This document shows, in pieces, positions 18,178 to 26,807 of a stretch of 33,899 nucleotides of DNA. Numbering within the stretch: the stretch's first letter is position 1; every line of letters starts with the position of its first letter. Source of the DNA: Candidatus Latescibacterota bacterium (GTDB taxonomy: Bacteria > Latescibacterota > UBA2968 > UBA8231); assembly GCA_007571365.1 (NCBI GenBank), contig RKRN01000063.1, positions 1 through 33,899 on the forward strand, written 5' to 3'. The notes below the pieces were generated by a model. That model ran no database searches, was not told where the DNA came from, and worked only from the letters and a program-made list of their open reading frames with translations. A program made the position numbers and the translations under genes.

Positions 18178-20001
18178 ATGACGCAGGACGAACTGGTAGA
18201 ACTGCTCAACGCGCATGAATGGCGCGATGTCGAGTTCAAGGAAGCGCGCCGTGCTGTGCCGCGAAATGCCTATGAGACGGTATCTGCTTTTGCAAACACC
18301 GAGGGCGGTCATCTTGTATTCGGCGTTAAGAAAAGTGGGCAGGACATGGAGGTAGTTGGCGTTCTCGATGTCGATAAGGTTCAGAACGAGTTCCTGACTG
18401 TGTTGCGGCAGCCCGACAAGATAAGCGTGGTGGTGGATGTTAGGGAGGGACTGCACAAGTACGACGACTCGGATCTGCTTATCTTCTACGTGCCCGAAGT
18501 GCATCGTGCACACAAGCCCGTCTTTTTGAATGGGGACATTCGCCGCTCGTTCGTTCGCAGCGGAGGAAGCGACATTCGCTGCTCGGACAACGAGCGAAAT
18601 CGATTTCTCATGGATGCGGCGGCGGAACGATATGACGGCCAATTCGTCGATCTTGACTTGAGTACGGCACTCGACTTGGAGAGCATTAAGTGGTACCGGG
18701 GGATCTATGAAGGACGGTCAGGGAACCGACCCTATGCAATGCTATCCGACGCGGACTTCCTCAACGAGATGGGCTTACTTGTTGAGCAACACGGTCAGGT
18801 ATCTCCATCGCGCGCAGCGATTCTTTTATTCGGCACCAATGCCGCTTTCCGGCAACTCTTGCCGCGCCCTGTGGTGGATTGCCAGCGATTTGCATTGGCT
18901 CGCGACAGGGCCGATGCGGGTGAACGCTGGAATGATCGACTTGTACTCGACGAAAATCTCATCCGCACTTGGCAGTCCCTTGTCGATTGGTACCAGAGGT
19001 TCGCGGAAACGCCGTTCCGAGTTGATCCCACATCTCTGCGGCGAGATGATGCGCCGTCAGACTATCGCGCCTTCCGCGAATCAATGGTCAACCTTCTCAT
19101 CCACCAAGATTACTCCGATCATTCGCGTAAGGCGAGTATCCGCCACTATACCGACCAGACCGTTTTCTGGAACCCCGGCGATGCCTTCGCCACGGATGCT
19201 GATCTACTTGAACCCGGCGAAAAGGAGGTCCGCAATCCCCGAATCGTAACCGCTTTTCGGCGCATCGGGCTGAGCGAGAATGCCGGATGGGGACTGCGCG
19301 ATGTCTTTCGCAACTGGCAGCAATTAGGCTACGTTCCGCCTACTATCGCCAACATCAAGAGGCACAAGTGCTTTGAGCTTATTTTAAAAAGAGAAGAACT
19401 TTTGTCGGAGCAGCAGATTCTTTTTCAGGCAAACCTCGGCGTACCACTGACCGACGAACAGTCAAGGGTATTTGCATTTGGCTGCCGGGAAAAGATAACC
19501 ACGCTTTCGCAGATCAAGGCTGTAACGGGTCTTGCAGGACCGGATGCCGTGGAGTTGGCCGACGCCTTGGTCACAAAAGTGCTCTTCAAATCTATCGAAG
19601 CTGGCAGAAAGTACGCCTTGGCTGAGCATCTGGAGGATCGGTTTCGCCAAACTGACCAAGAGGACTTGTCCACTGCACAAGTTCAGCCCAAGCCGCCCGA
19701 CTTGTCCACTGCACAAGTTCCTCCTTTGACAGAATTGTCTGCAATTCACTGGAAAATCATATACTTATGCGATGTACCCCGTCGTCTGGCCGATATTCTG
19801 GAAGCCCTTGGCGTGACTAACCGGGGTTATTTCAAGGAACATCACCTCAATCCGCTGATTAAGTCCGGGATTGTGGCAATGACCAACCCGGCGAAGCCTC
19901 GGGCGTCGAACCAGCAGTATGTCATTACAGAAGCGGGCGTCGAACTAAAGGCACGGCGCATGTCGGGAGAAGATGACCGCAGTGAGGACAAAGATGGCTA
20001 A
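18178..20001 (+). CDS. AlbA_2 (Schlafen-type) and GHKL-ATPase-like putative regulator
   Basis: This 607-residue protein has an N-terminal AlbA_2 nucleic-acid-binding domain (EWRDVEFKEARRAVP...SAFANTEGGHLVFGV, residues about 14-60 and on to 130), a central RecG-like/HATPase_c_4 region (FRESMVNLLIHQDYSDHSRKASI near 298-320, VFWNPGD near 330) and a C-terminal winged helix (about 520-600). Such proteins are often called ATP-dependent DNA helicase-related, but I see no helicase motifs; they are more likely regulators. The linker repeats DLSTAQVQ/DLSTAQVP. It sits between brxC and pglX, four bases after brxC, and overlaps pglX by eight bases, so it is part of the defence operon and may control it or add an effector function. 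Confidence 0.75.
   Translation: MTQDELVELLNAHEWRDVEFKEARRAVPRNAYETVSAFANTEGGHLVFGVKKSGQDMEVVGVLDVDKVQNEFLTVLRQPDKISVVVDVREGLHKYDDSDLLIFYVPEVHRAHKPVFLNGDIRRSFVRSGGSDIRCSDNERNRFLMDAAAERYDGQFVDLDLSTALDLESIKWYRGIYEGRSGNRPYAMLSDADFLNEMGLLVEQHGQVSPSRAAILLFGTNAAFRQLLPRPVVDCQRFALARDRADAGERWNDRLVLDENLIRTWQSLVDWYQRFAETPFRVDPTSLRRDDAPSDYRAFRESMVNLLIHQDYSDHSRKASIRHYTDQTVFWNPGDAFATDADLLEPGEKEVRNPRIVTAFRRIGLSENAGWGLRDVFRNWQQLGYVPPTIANIKRHKCFELILKREELLSEQQILFQANLGVPLTDEQSRVFAFGCREKITTLSQIKAVTGLAGPDAVELADALVTKVLFKSIEAGRKYALAEHLEDRFRQTDQEDLSTAQVQPKPPDLSTAQVPPLTELSAIHWKIIYLCDVPRRLADILEALGVTNRGYFKEHHLNPLIKSGIVAMTNPAKPRASNQQYVITEAGVELKARRMSGEDDRSEDKDG
19663..19719 (+). repeat. Two direct copies of a palindromic 21-mer inside the AlbA_2 gene
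   Basis: Identical 21-base copies lie at 19663-19683 and 19699-19719, offset by 36 bases (12 codons), encoding two DLSTAQV segments. Each copy contains the inverted repeat ACTTGT-N7-ACAAGT. The repeat is in the linker before the C-terminal winged helix. It may be only a coding-level tandem duplication, but paired palindromes could also be operator sites about 280 bases before the methyltransferase start. Confidence 0.6.
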
Positions 20002-22807
20002 GCACGACGACCATTCATCGCTGTTCGCGGAAGTCCACACCGCCAAGTCTCAGGGGCCGGTGGAATGTCTGGGCATGACCTTTGAAAATGACGAGCAGCG
20101 CCGGGAGTATTTCCTAGAGAAGCTGCGAGAGAAGCTCAAGGATCCGGAGTTTCGCAAGATTGAGGGGTTCCCGATTGGCGAGGACGAGGACATCTTGGCC
20201 CTGTCCGATCCGCCGTATTATACCGCCTGCCCGAATCCTTTTATCGAGGATTTCATCGAGCACTATGGGAAGCCGTATGACCCGGCGACCGACGACTACC
20301 ACCGGGAGCCGTTTGCTTCGGATGTGAGCGAGGGGAAGAACGACCCGATTTATAACGCGCACACGTACCACACAAAGGTGCCACATCTGGCTGTTGTACC
20401 GTCTATCCTTCACTACACCGAACCAGGGGATGTGGTGCTGGATGGGTTCTGTGGTTCAGGGATGACCGGTATTGCTGCTCAATGGTGTGCTTCTGCGCCA
20501 GAAAATTATAAGAAAGACGTTGAGGCACACTTTGAAAAACAGGGCCGGACTAAGCCCATCTGGGGATCCCGCCGCATCATCCTGAACGACCTGTCTCCTG
20601 CCGCCACCTTCATTGCTGCTAACTACAACCTGCCGTTCGATGTTCGGGAGTTCGCCAGGGCCGGCAAGCATATTCTCGATGAAGTCGGACGCGAAATTGG
20701 CTGGATGTATGAGACCTTCCATACCGATGGAAAGACCAAAGGCCGCATCGAATATACCGTCTGGAGCGAAGTTTTTGCCTGTCCGGACTGCTCAAGGGAA
20801 ATCGTTTTCCTTAATGAAGCTCTGGACAATGAAACCAAGCGAGTTAAAGACAGCTTTCCCTGTCCACATTGCAGTAGTGAGCTCACCAAGAAGCGACTTG
20901 AACGGAGCTTCGAAACTCGGTTCGATCCAATATTGGACAAGGCCATTCAGGCACCACAACGTAGGCCATCGCTGATTTCGTATAAAGTAGGAGAGCTGCG
21001 TTACGAGAAGGCCCCGGATAATCAGGATCTGAAAGTCCTTGAAAGAATCCAATCTCTTCCGTTACCGGCACATTTGCCCACAGATCGGATGATGCGTGCG
21101 CCAACCACCGTGGAGTGTTGGGGCGACAAATGGCGTGCTGGTACCGCATCCTTCTCGAATATCCATCATTTATTTCTTTCTCGGGCTTCGCACGCTTTGA
21201 GCCCTCTTTGGGAGAAGGCATCAGCATATCCCGATACTCGAATTCGGCATATGCTTCTCTACTTTGTAGAGCAAGCTATCTGGGGTATGTCGGTGCTCAA
21301 TCGCTATGGCCCCTCCCACTTCTCGCAAGTGAACCGCCAGTTGTCTGGAGTCTACTACGTGGCGTCACAGATCGCTGAAGTCTCTCCACAATACAATCTG
21401 GGAAACAAGCTCTCTCGACTGATAAGTGCGTTTAAAGACTTCTCAAAGCATGATGAGAATGGATGCATTGTGGCGACGGGCAACGCCGCATCTCTCGGAG
21501 TTTCCGATGACTCGATCGACTACATTTTTACTGATCCTCCTTTTGGGGACAATTTGGCATACGCAGAACTGAACTTCATCGTAGAGGCCTTCCATAAATG
21601 CTTCACTAACATGGAGCCAGAAGCCATTGTCAGTCCGTACCAAAAGAAAGGGCTTTCCGAATACAAGAATCTCATGCGCCTATGCTTTACAGAGTATTGT
21701 CGCGTTCTTAAACCGGGGCGCTGGATGACTGTGGTTTTTCATAATTCACGCAATAGCGTTTGGACGGCCATCCAAGAAGCCCTGCAATTTTCAGGCTTTG
21801 TTGTCGCAGACGTACGTGTTCTCGATAAGAAGCAGGATTCCTTCAATCAAGTCGTCGCGGTTGGATCAGTTAAACAAGACCTCGTCATCTCCGTCTACAA
21901 GCCTAACGACGGTCTTGAGAATAGTTTCAGACTAAGAGCCGGGACGGAAGACGGCGTCTGGGACTTTGTCCGCACACACCTGAAGCAGCTCCCGGTGTTC
22001 GTTTCCAAAGATGGTCAGGCTGAGGTAATTGCCGAGCGTCAGCACTTCCTGCTGTTCGACCGCATGGTGGCCTTTCACATCCAGCGCAAGGTGACGGTTC
22101 CCTTGTCCGCCGCCGAGTTCTACGCCGGCCTAGAGCAGCGTTTCCCTTCACGCGAAGGCATGTATTTCCTGTCCAACCAAGCTGCCGAGTACGATAAGAA
22201 ACGAATGACGGTCAAGGAGGTTCTCCAGCTTCAACTTTTCGTTTCTGACGAAGCATCGGCCATCCAGTGGCTCAAGCAGCAGCTTACCAAAAAGCCTCAG
22301 ACCTTCCAAGACATCCATCCGCAGTTTCTGAAGGAAATCGGGGGCTGGCAGAAGCATGAAAAGGCTCTAGAGCTTTCCGTACTGCTTGGAGAAAACCTCC
22401 TGCGCTACGATGGCAAGGGCGAAGTGCCCAGCCAGATTCACAGCTACCTTTCGTCGAATTTCAGGGAACTCCGCAACTTAGCCAAGGACAATCCATTACT
22501 CAGGGCCAGAGCTAAAGATCGCTGGTATGTACCCGATCCGAACAAGGCCAATGACCTAGAGAAGCTGCGCGAACAAACTCTAATACGAGAATTTGAAGAG
22601 TACCGGGAATCCAAACAGAAACGCCTGAAGGTGTTTCGCCTTGAGGCCGTTCGGGCCGGATTCAAAAAGGCATGGCAGGAGCGCGACTATGCCACTATAA
22701 AAGCTGTCGCTGAGAAAATCCCGGAGACGGTTCTCCAGGAGGATTCTAAGCTCCTAATGTGGTACGACCAAGCGGTCACCCGTTCGGAGGAACAAGCAGA
22801 TAATTAG
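19994..22807 (+). CDS. pglX: BREX-3 DNA methyltransferase PglX (PglXI type)
   Basis: The 937-residue protein is an amino-methyltransferase expected to mark host DNA, probably at N6 of adenine, so that BREX spares it. The SAM-binding motif I is VLDGFCGSGMTG (from about residue 148) and catalytic motif IV is TDPPFGDN (D514-F517). Between them a zinc ribbon is formed by C263/C266 and C290/C293. A second DPPY-like motif, LALSDPPYYTACPNPF, lies at residues 72-75. The C-terminus (EAVRAGFKKAWQERDYATI...LLMWYDQAVTR) is family-typical, so the gene looks full length. I chose ATG 19994, with GAGG at 19984-19987, rather than an upstream ATG at 19973; it overlaps the AlbA_2 stop. Target sequence cannot be read from the protein. 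Confidence 0.88.
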   Translation: MAKHDDHSSLFAEVHTAKSQGPVECLGMTFENDEQRREYFLEKLREKLKDPEFRKIEGFPIGEDEDILALSDPPYYTACPNPFIEDFIEHYGKPYDPATDDYHREPFASDVSEGKNDPIYNAHTYHTKVPHLAVVPSILHYTEPGDVVLDGFCGSGMTGIAAQWCASAPENYKKDVEAHFEKQGRTKPIWGSRRIILNDLSPAATFIAANYNLPFDVREFARAGKHILDEVGREIGWMYETFHTDGKTKGRIEYTVWSEVFACPDCSREIVFLNEALDNETKRVKDSFPCPHCSSELTKKRLERSFETRFDPILDKAIQAPQRRPSLISYKVGELRYEKAPDNQDLKVLERIQSLPLPAHLPTDRMMRAPTTVECWGDKWRAGTASFSNIHHLFLSRASHALSPLWEKASAYPDTRIRHMLLYFVEQAIWGMSVLNRYGPSHFSQVNRQLSGVYYVASQIAEVSPQYNLGNKLSRLISAFKDFSKHDENGCIVATGNAASLGVSDDSIDYIFTDPPFGDNLAYAELNFIVEAFHKCFTNMEPEAIVSPYQKKGLSEYKNLMRLCFTEYCRVLKPGRWMTVVFHNSRNSVWTAIQEALQFSGFVVADVRVLDKKQDSFNQVVAVGSVKQDLVISVYKPNDGLENSFRLRAGTEDGVWDFVRTHLKQLPVFVSKDGQAEVIAERQHFLLFDRMVAFHIQRKVTVPLSAAEFYAGLEQRFPSREGMYFLSNQAAEYDKKRMTVKEVLQLQLFVSDEASAIQWLKQQLTKKPQTFQDIHPQFLKEIGGWQKHEKALELSVLLGENLLRYDGKGEVPSQIHSYLSSNFRELRNLAKDNPLLRARAKDRWYVPDPNKANDLEKLREQTLIREFEEYRESKQKRLKVFRLEAVRAGFKKAWQERDYATIKAVAEKIPETVLQEDSKLLMWYDQAVTRSEEQADN

Positions 22808-23080
22808 GGACTACCTATACTCCCGACTACTGGCCTTGGGACAGGCGGAGACGGGTCGCTCTAGTTTTTGAGAAGGTGATAGGAAAGCCAATCTCGCGTA
22901 CAGAAGCCCTGCGAATCGCTCGCCAAATTATCGAATGTGCTGAACAGGAACGTATCCAACTAGCCGAGTGGGAGGCGGAACGAGGCATTTAGTGGGGGAG
23001 GGCAAATGATCTACGAATGTCCAGACCAAACCGCACCGCTATGACGCCCCTTCTCGTCATCCGGGTTGAAAAAGGTTCCC
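22808..23080 (+). other. Gap between pglX and pglZ holding two apparent gene relics
   Basis: This is where canonical type 3 BREX loci carry brxHII. The first relic is the open frame 22804-22992 (TPDYWPWDRRRRVALVFEK...LAEWEAERGI), which has coding character but no ATG; only an internal GTG at 22876 could start it. The second, 23006-23044, has a good ribosome site (GGGGGAGGG) and reads MIYECPDQTAPL before a stop, which looks like the first codons of a longer, lost gene. Neither is long enough to name. Confidence 0.45.
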
Positions 23081-25087
23081 ATGAGTAACTGGCGCAGCCA
23101 GATCCTCCGCAAATTCACGCCCAACGTAGCCCGTCTGACCCTGGTCGCCGACCCAGACGGGCTACTTTTGGAAGAGGGCATTTTTGCGGGCATTCGTGAG
23201 CGAGGATTTGAACTAATTCCGTTTGAGGATCACATCGCCTTTCGGTATGCCTACGAGACCAAGTTCCGTTCCCGCTGGGAGCGAGGCGAGCAGACAGACC
23301 TGGTGGTCGTACTGCACGCCGAGGCCCGCGACCTCAACTGCTTGCCATACGACCTGCTCCAAGCGGGTCGTCAGCTATCATTCAGCTTAGGCGAGATTTT
23401 CCCCAATCTGAGCTATCCGGTTGTGGCGGCCTTGGACCGGCGAGATTTGGACGCGCTGGACGATGCCCAAGAGCAGTATGTGCCCAATGTGCTGGGAGAC
23501 AACGCGACCATAAAATTTGTCCTGCGGCATGTCTTCGATATCGCGCCTGAACGCATCAGAGAGCCAGCCGATTTGTTGCGCGTACTACTGCGCCGCCATT
23601 ACCGAGGACAGCGAATTCCGTCTTTGTTGGACGAGCGATTTATCCAGTTGATCCGCCAGCAGCATGGATTTGCAGACTGGCCTCTCGAAACGATCGTTTC
23701 AGATCGGCAGGCGTTTTTCGCTTTTCTCCAGGAACGCTGGCCCCTTTTTCTCGATCGGGCAGTGAGCGAAGAAAATCTCGGCATTCGGGAGCGCACAAAA
23801 CCTTATGCTTTGGAGTTTTCCGGCCCTACGGATTTGCCATTCGATCACGACGATATCCGTATTTATATCGACAACCTGTTTCTCGAAGGACTGCTCGAAG
23901 CCGTTCCATACGAACAGGCCGATTCACTGTCAAAGCCTTGGCTCGTTATTGGCATCCGAAGGGATGAGCAGGCGGACCGAGAGCACCGCATAGATGGCCT
24001 TCTCTGCACTTTGGCCTCCATTATTCCGCAAGAGGATGCACGACACGACGATTGGTTTCACTTTGCCAAGACGTGGGCCGAACTGGTGCCCTTGGCGCTG
24101 GAATCGGAGGCGATGCTGTCAGAGTCTGTACGGCAAGAGATAGAGATGCTGCAAGCACGAATTGACGATGCACTTGTGCCTTGGCTGGTAAACCGCTATG
24201 CGGGATTGAGCAGCTTGCCGCCAGTTCCACCGGTCATGCTGCACCACATTCCCCGTTTCCTTGCTAGACATGTCAATGATGCCAAGGAACACAAGGTAGC
24301 GTTCGTTCTTGTAGATGGTCTTTCGCTAGATCAGTGGGTCGTCACCCGCAAGGAGCTTGCCAAGCAACGCCCCGAATACCGTTTCCGCGAGTACGCGGTG
24401 TTCGCTTGGATACCCACTATCACCTCGGTTTCGCGTCAGGCAGCCTTTGCCGGCAAGCTACCTAGCTACTTTCCAAACAGTATTGACACCACCAACAGGG
24501 AGCCAGCCTTATGGACCCAATTTTGGGTGGACCAAGGGCTGACACAGCAAGAGGTCGGATATGCCAAAGGGCTTGGGGACGGTGCATTGGATCGCGTAGA
24601 GGAGATGATTGCTTGGCCGCGAATGCGCGTCGTCGGTTTGGTTGTTGACAAGGTAGATAGAATCATGCACGGCATGGAACTTGGGGCCGCCGGAATGCAC
24701 AATCAGGTTCGGCAATGGGTCCAGCAGCCGTTTATGGCCAACCTCATTGACCTATTGCTAGATAATGGATTCTGCGTCCACCTATCGTCGGATCATGGAA
24801 ACATTGAAGCCGCCGGATGCGGGCAACCCACCGAAGGGGTGGTTGCAGACCGGCGCGGTGAGCGGGCGCGAGTGTACTCCGATTCAGTGCTGCGGAGCCG
24901 AGTCAAAGAGCAATTCCTTGACGCCTTGGAATGGCCTCCGGTTGGGCTGCCGGAAGGCTACCTATCTCTACTGGCTCCTAGCCGTTCTGCATTCGTCCGT
25001 GAGGGCGAACGCCTTGTCGGGCATGGTGGCGCATCGCTTGAAGAACTCATCGTCCCTCTTGTACAGATCGACAGGAGGGACCCGTGA
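23081..25087 (+). CDS. pglZ: BREX-3 PglZ, alkaline-phosphatase-superfamily protein
   Basis: The 668-residue product is the PglZ core component found in all BREX types. Its N-terminus (WRSQILRKFTPNVARLTLVADPDGLLLEE) is the form I associate with type 3. The phosphatase-fold metal motifs are present: VDGLSLDQW (D412), SSDHGNIEAAG (D571, H572) and GHGGASLEEL (H648), so the metal site looks intact. PglZ is required for BREX immunity; its substrate is not settled. ATG 23081, five bases after AAAGG, is preferred to the TTG at 23066. It is followed by a GTGA overlap with the next gene. Confidence 0.9.
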   Translation: MSNWRSQILRKFTPNVARLTLVADPDGLLLEEGIFAGIRERGFELIPFEDHIAFRYAYETKFRSRWERGEQTDLVVVLHAEARDLNCLPYDLLQAGRQLSFSLGEIFPNLSYPVVAALDRRDLDALDDAQEQYVPNVLGDNATIKFVLRHVFDIAPERIREPADLLRVLLRRHYRGQRIPSLLDERFIQLIRQQHGFADWPLETIVSDRQAFFAFLQERWPLFLDRAVSEENLGIRERTKPYALEFSGPTDLPFDHDDIRIYIDNLFLEGLLEAVPYEQADSLSKPWLVIGIRRDEQADREHRIDGLLCTLASIIPQEDARHDDWFHFAKTWAELVPLALESEAMLSESVRQEIEMLQARIDDALVPWLVNRYAGLSSLPPVPPVMLHHIPRFLARHVNDAKEHKVAFVLVDGLSLDQWVVTRKELAKQRPEYRFREYAVFAWIPTITSVSRQAAFAGKLPSYFPNSIDTTNREPALWTQFWVDQGLTQQEVGYAKGLGDGALDRVEEMIAWPRMRVVGLVVDKVDRIMHGMELGAAGMHNQVRQWVQQPFMANLIDLLLDNGFCVHLSSDHGNIEAAGCGQPTEGVVADRRGERARVYSDSVLRSRVKEQFLDALEWPPVGLPEGYLSLLAPSRSAFVREGERLVGHGGASLEELIVPLVQIDRRDP

Positions 25088-25830
25088 ACGGCCGGAAAGC
25101 CCAGATTGGCTTCAGTCAACGCATCCGGCTTGAGTGGTTTGAGCAGACAGCCAATATGATACTGGCTGGAAGCGAAAAGCCGGCCATCAACGACGCTCTG
25201 CAAGCTCTGCTAGAAGATAAGATCTCAGTGGGCGGTCAGGCCGTCAGAGGCAGCAGAGAGAAAGTGATCACCATCCTGTTGAAGACTTGGTTGACCGTAC
25301 CGGGTGAATTAGAAACGCTGCGAGACGAGGGCTTGGATATCCTCCAGGGGCTACCTCGTAAAGAACGCATCATTCTTCACTGGGGCATGATCTTGGCAGT
25401 CTATTCGTTTTGGGGTGCCATCGCCGCTGATACTGGCAGGCTTCTGCGCCTACAGGGCACAGCCGCGGCAGCCCATATTCAGCGACGGGTCAAGGAGCAA
25501 TACGGAGAGCGCGAAGCCGCGTCGCGGGCTACCCGGCGTGTGCTTCGATCATTCATTGATTGGGGAGTTTTGAACGAGACCGGGGACAAAGGCGTCTATG
25601 CCCAAGGGGAGCAATACTCGGTTGAGGAACCTAAGCTCATCGCTTGGCTGGTGGAGGCATCTCTCCATTCCCGTGTGCATAGGGCCGCCGCCATTAAAGA
25701 TATGCTCGACAGTCCAAGCATCTTTCCATTCCAATTAGCCCATATCTCAGCCGAGCAGGTGGCGTCCCTATCACCCCGCTTAGACACCCTACGTCACGGT
25801 CTGGATGACGATCTGGTGATGCTACTATGA
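25084..25830 (+). CDS. BrxA-like protein (DUF1819-like), last gene of the BREX operon
   Basis: A 248-residue, mostly helical protein beginning at GTG 25084, overlapping pglZ by four bases. It has the helical arrangement and central pattern (LKTWLTVPGELETLRDEGLDIL, ILHWGMILAVYSFWG, RATRRVLRSFIDWGVLNE) of NusB-fold BrxA/DUF1819 proteins, which end type 3 loci directly after pglZ. BrxA is a small DNA-binding component in studied systems. The call leans on position as much as on sequence, and it is longer than the BrxA of type 1 loci as I recall. It ends 70 bases before a convergent gene. Confidence 0.65.
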   Translation: MNGRKAQIGFSQRIRLEWFEQTANMILAGSEKPAINDALQALLEDKISVGGQAVRGSREKVITILLKTWLTVPGELETLRDEGLDILQGLPRKERIILHWGMILAVYSFWGAIAADTGRLLRLQGTAAAAHIQRRVKEQYGEREAASRATRRVLRSFIDWGVLNETGDKGVYAQGEQYSVEEPKLIAWLVEASLHSRVHRAAAIKDMLDSPSIFPFQLAHISAEQVASLSPRLDTLRHGLDDDLVMLL

Positions 25831-25900
25831 CTACCGGGCAAGCCCCCGGCCGTGCCGCCGTCGAGGACCAAGGGGTCGATAGGACGGGTGATGGGCCTAT

Positions 25901-26749
25901 CTACGACCAGACGAAAATCGCCGGTTGGTCCGCCGACATGGCGAAGAAGAAGGCCAGTACGACGCGGCGGCGCTGGCGCGTTAGGCGCGCTACTTCGTGG
26001 ATGTTTTCGGTGCAGAAAAAATAGAGGTCGCCCGGCGTTAGCTGGACTTGGACGCGGGGGATGCCGTGCGCGGCCGCGTACTCGGCGAAGCGGTCTTGCC
26101 GCAAGACTTCCTCGACGTGGGGCTGGGGGCCCCAGCAGCGGTAGATAAAGGGTTCGTCGGCGCTGGCAGCATCGCCGGTCTGCAAGCACAATACCCCGGC
26201 GAATTGGCGCTGGAAGTTGGCGACGGCGTATGGGTAGCCGGGGCGGGAACGCTGGGCCACGGAGTCGTAGTGGGGCCGGTGGCCTTCGGCGGCGTGATAC
26301 ATGCGGAAGATGGCCGGACCGTAGAGCCGCCCGTCCGGTTCGCGTGCGGTTTGCACTGTTTTGCCCTCGGCTAGGTCGGACAAGGCCGCGTACATCGCGC
26401 GTACCGGGTCGGCAAATCCCGCAAAGAGCGTGGCGAATAACTCGTGGGTGCGGGCGGCGTGGGCAAAAAAGGCGTCTGGGTCGGCGCCGAGCCGACCGAG
26501 GCTGGTGCCTAAGTCGAGATAAGGACCGCCGCTGAGTTGGGAAGCCTGGCCTACGGTGGCCGGATCGAAATAGCCTCGTTCAGCAAAGCGGCGCATCAAG
26601 CCGCGCCCGTGCTCGGGCGGGTAGGCCCGGCGCAGGACGACGGCGGGCACGTCGCCGGCCGCCAAGGCCGTCAGCGGGCGAGGCAGGCGGTGTAGCAGGG
26701 CGGCGGTGCTGTGGGCTTCGACGGGCGTCCAGGCGTTGGGTTGGGTCAT
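25901..26749 (-). CDS. 2OG-Fe(II) dioxygenase family protein
   Basis: The 282-residue protein carries the iron facial triad of 2-oxoglutarate-dependent oxygenases: HYD (H160, D162) and distal H251 in CTENIHEVARLTRQRRRVVLAFFFA, with R260/R261 as candidate 2-oxoglutarate-binding arginine. The segment VQLTPGDLYFFCTENIHEV is the usual strand leading to the distal His. It probably hydroxylates a small molecule in the cytoplasm; substrate is unknown. GAGGGAA precedes ATG 26749. It lies 58 bases downstream of the Gfo/Idh/MocA gene on the same strand, so the two likely form an operon. It converges on the end of the BREX operon and marks the return to metabolic genes. Confidence 0.8.
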   Translation of the reverse strand: MTQPNAWTPVEAHSTAALLHRLPRPLTALAAGDVPAVVLRRAYPPEHGRGLMRRFAERGYFDPATVGQASQLSGGPYLDLGTSLGRLGADPDAFFAHAARTHELFATLFAGFADPVRAMYAALSDLAEGKTVQTAREPDGRLYGPAIFRMYHAAEGHRPHYDSVAQRSRPGYPYAVANFQRQFAGVLCLQTGDAASADEPFIYRCWGPQPHVEEVLRQDRFAEYAAAHGIPRVQVQLTPGDLYFFCTENIHEVARLTRQRRRVVLAFFFAMSADQPAIFVWS

Positions 26750-26807
26750 GGAATTCCCTCATAGATAATTGTAAGAACTTCGCGTCAATTTGTTGTAGGC
26801 GTGTAGG

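Noticed and set aside
18178..20001. AlbA_2 protein taken as the missing BREX helicase
   Set aside because: The gene resembles proteins often labelled helicase-related, but it shows no Walker A or DEAD/DEAH motif; the ATPase part is GHKL-like.
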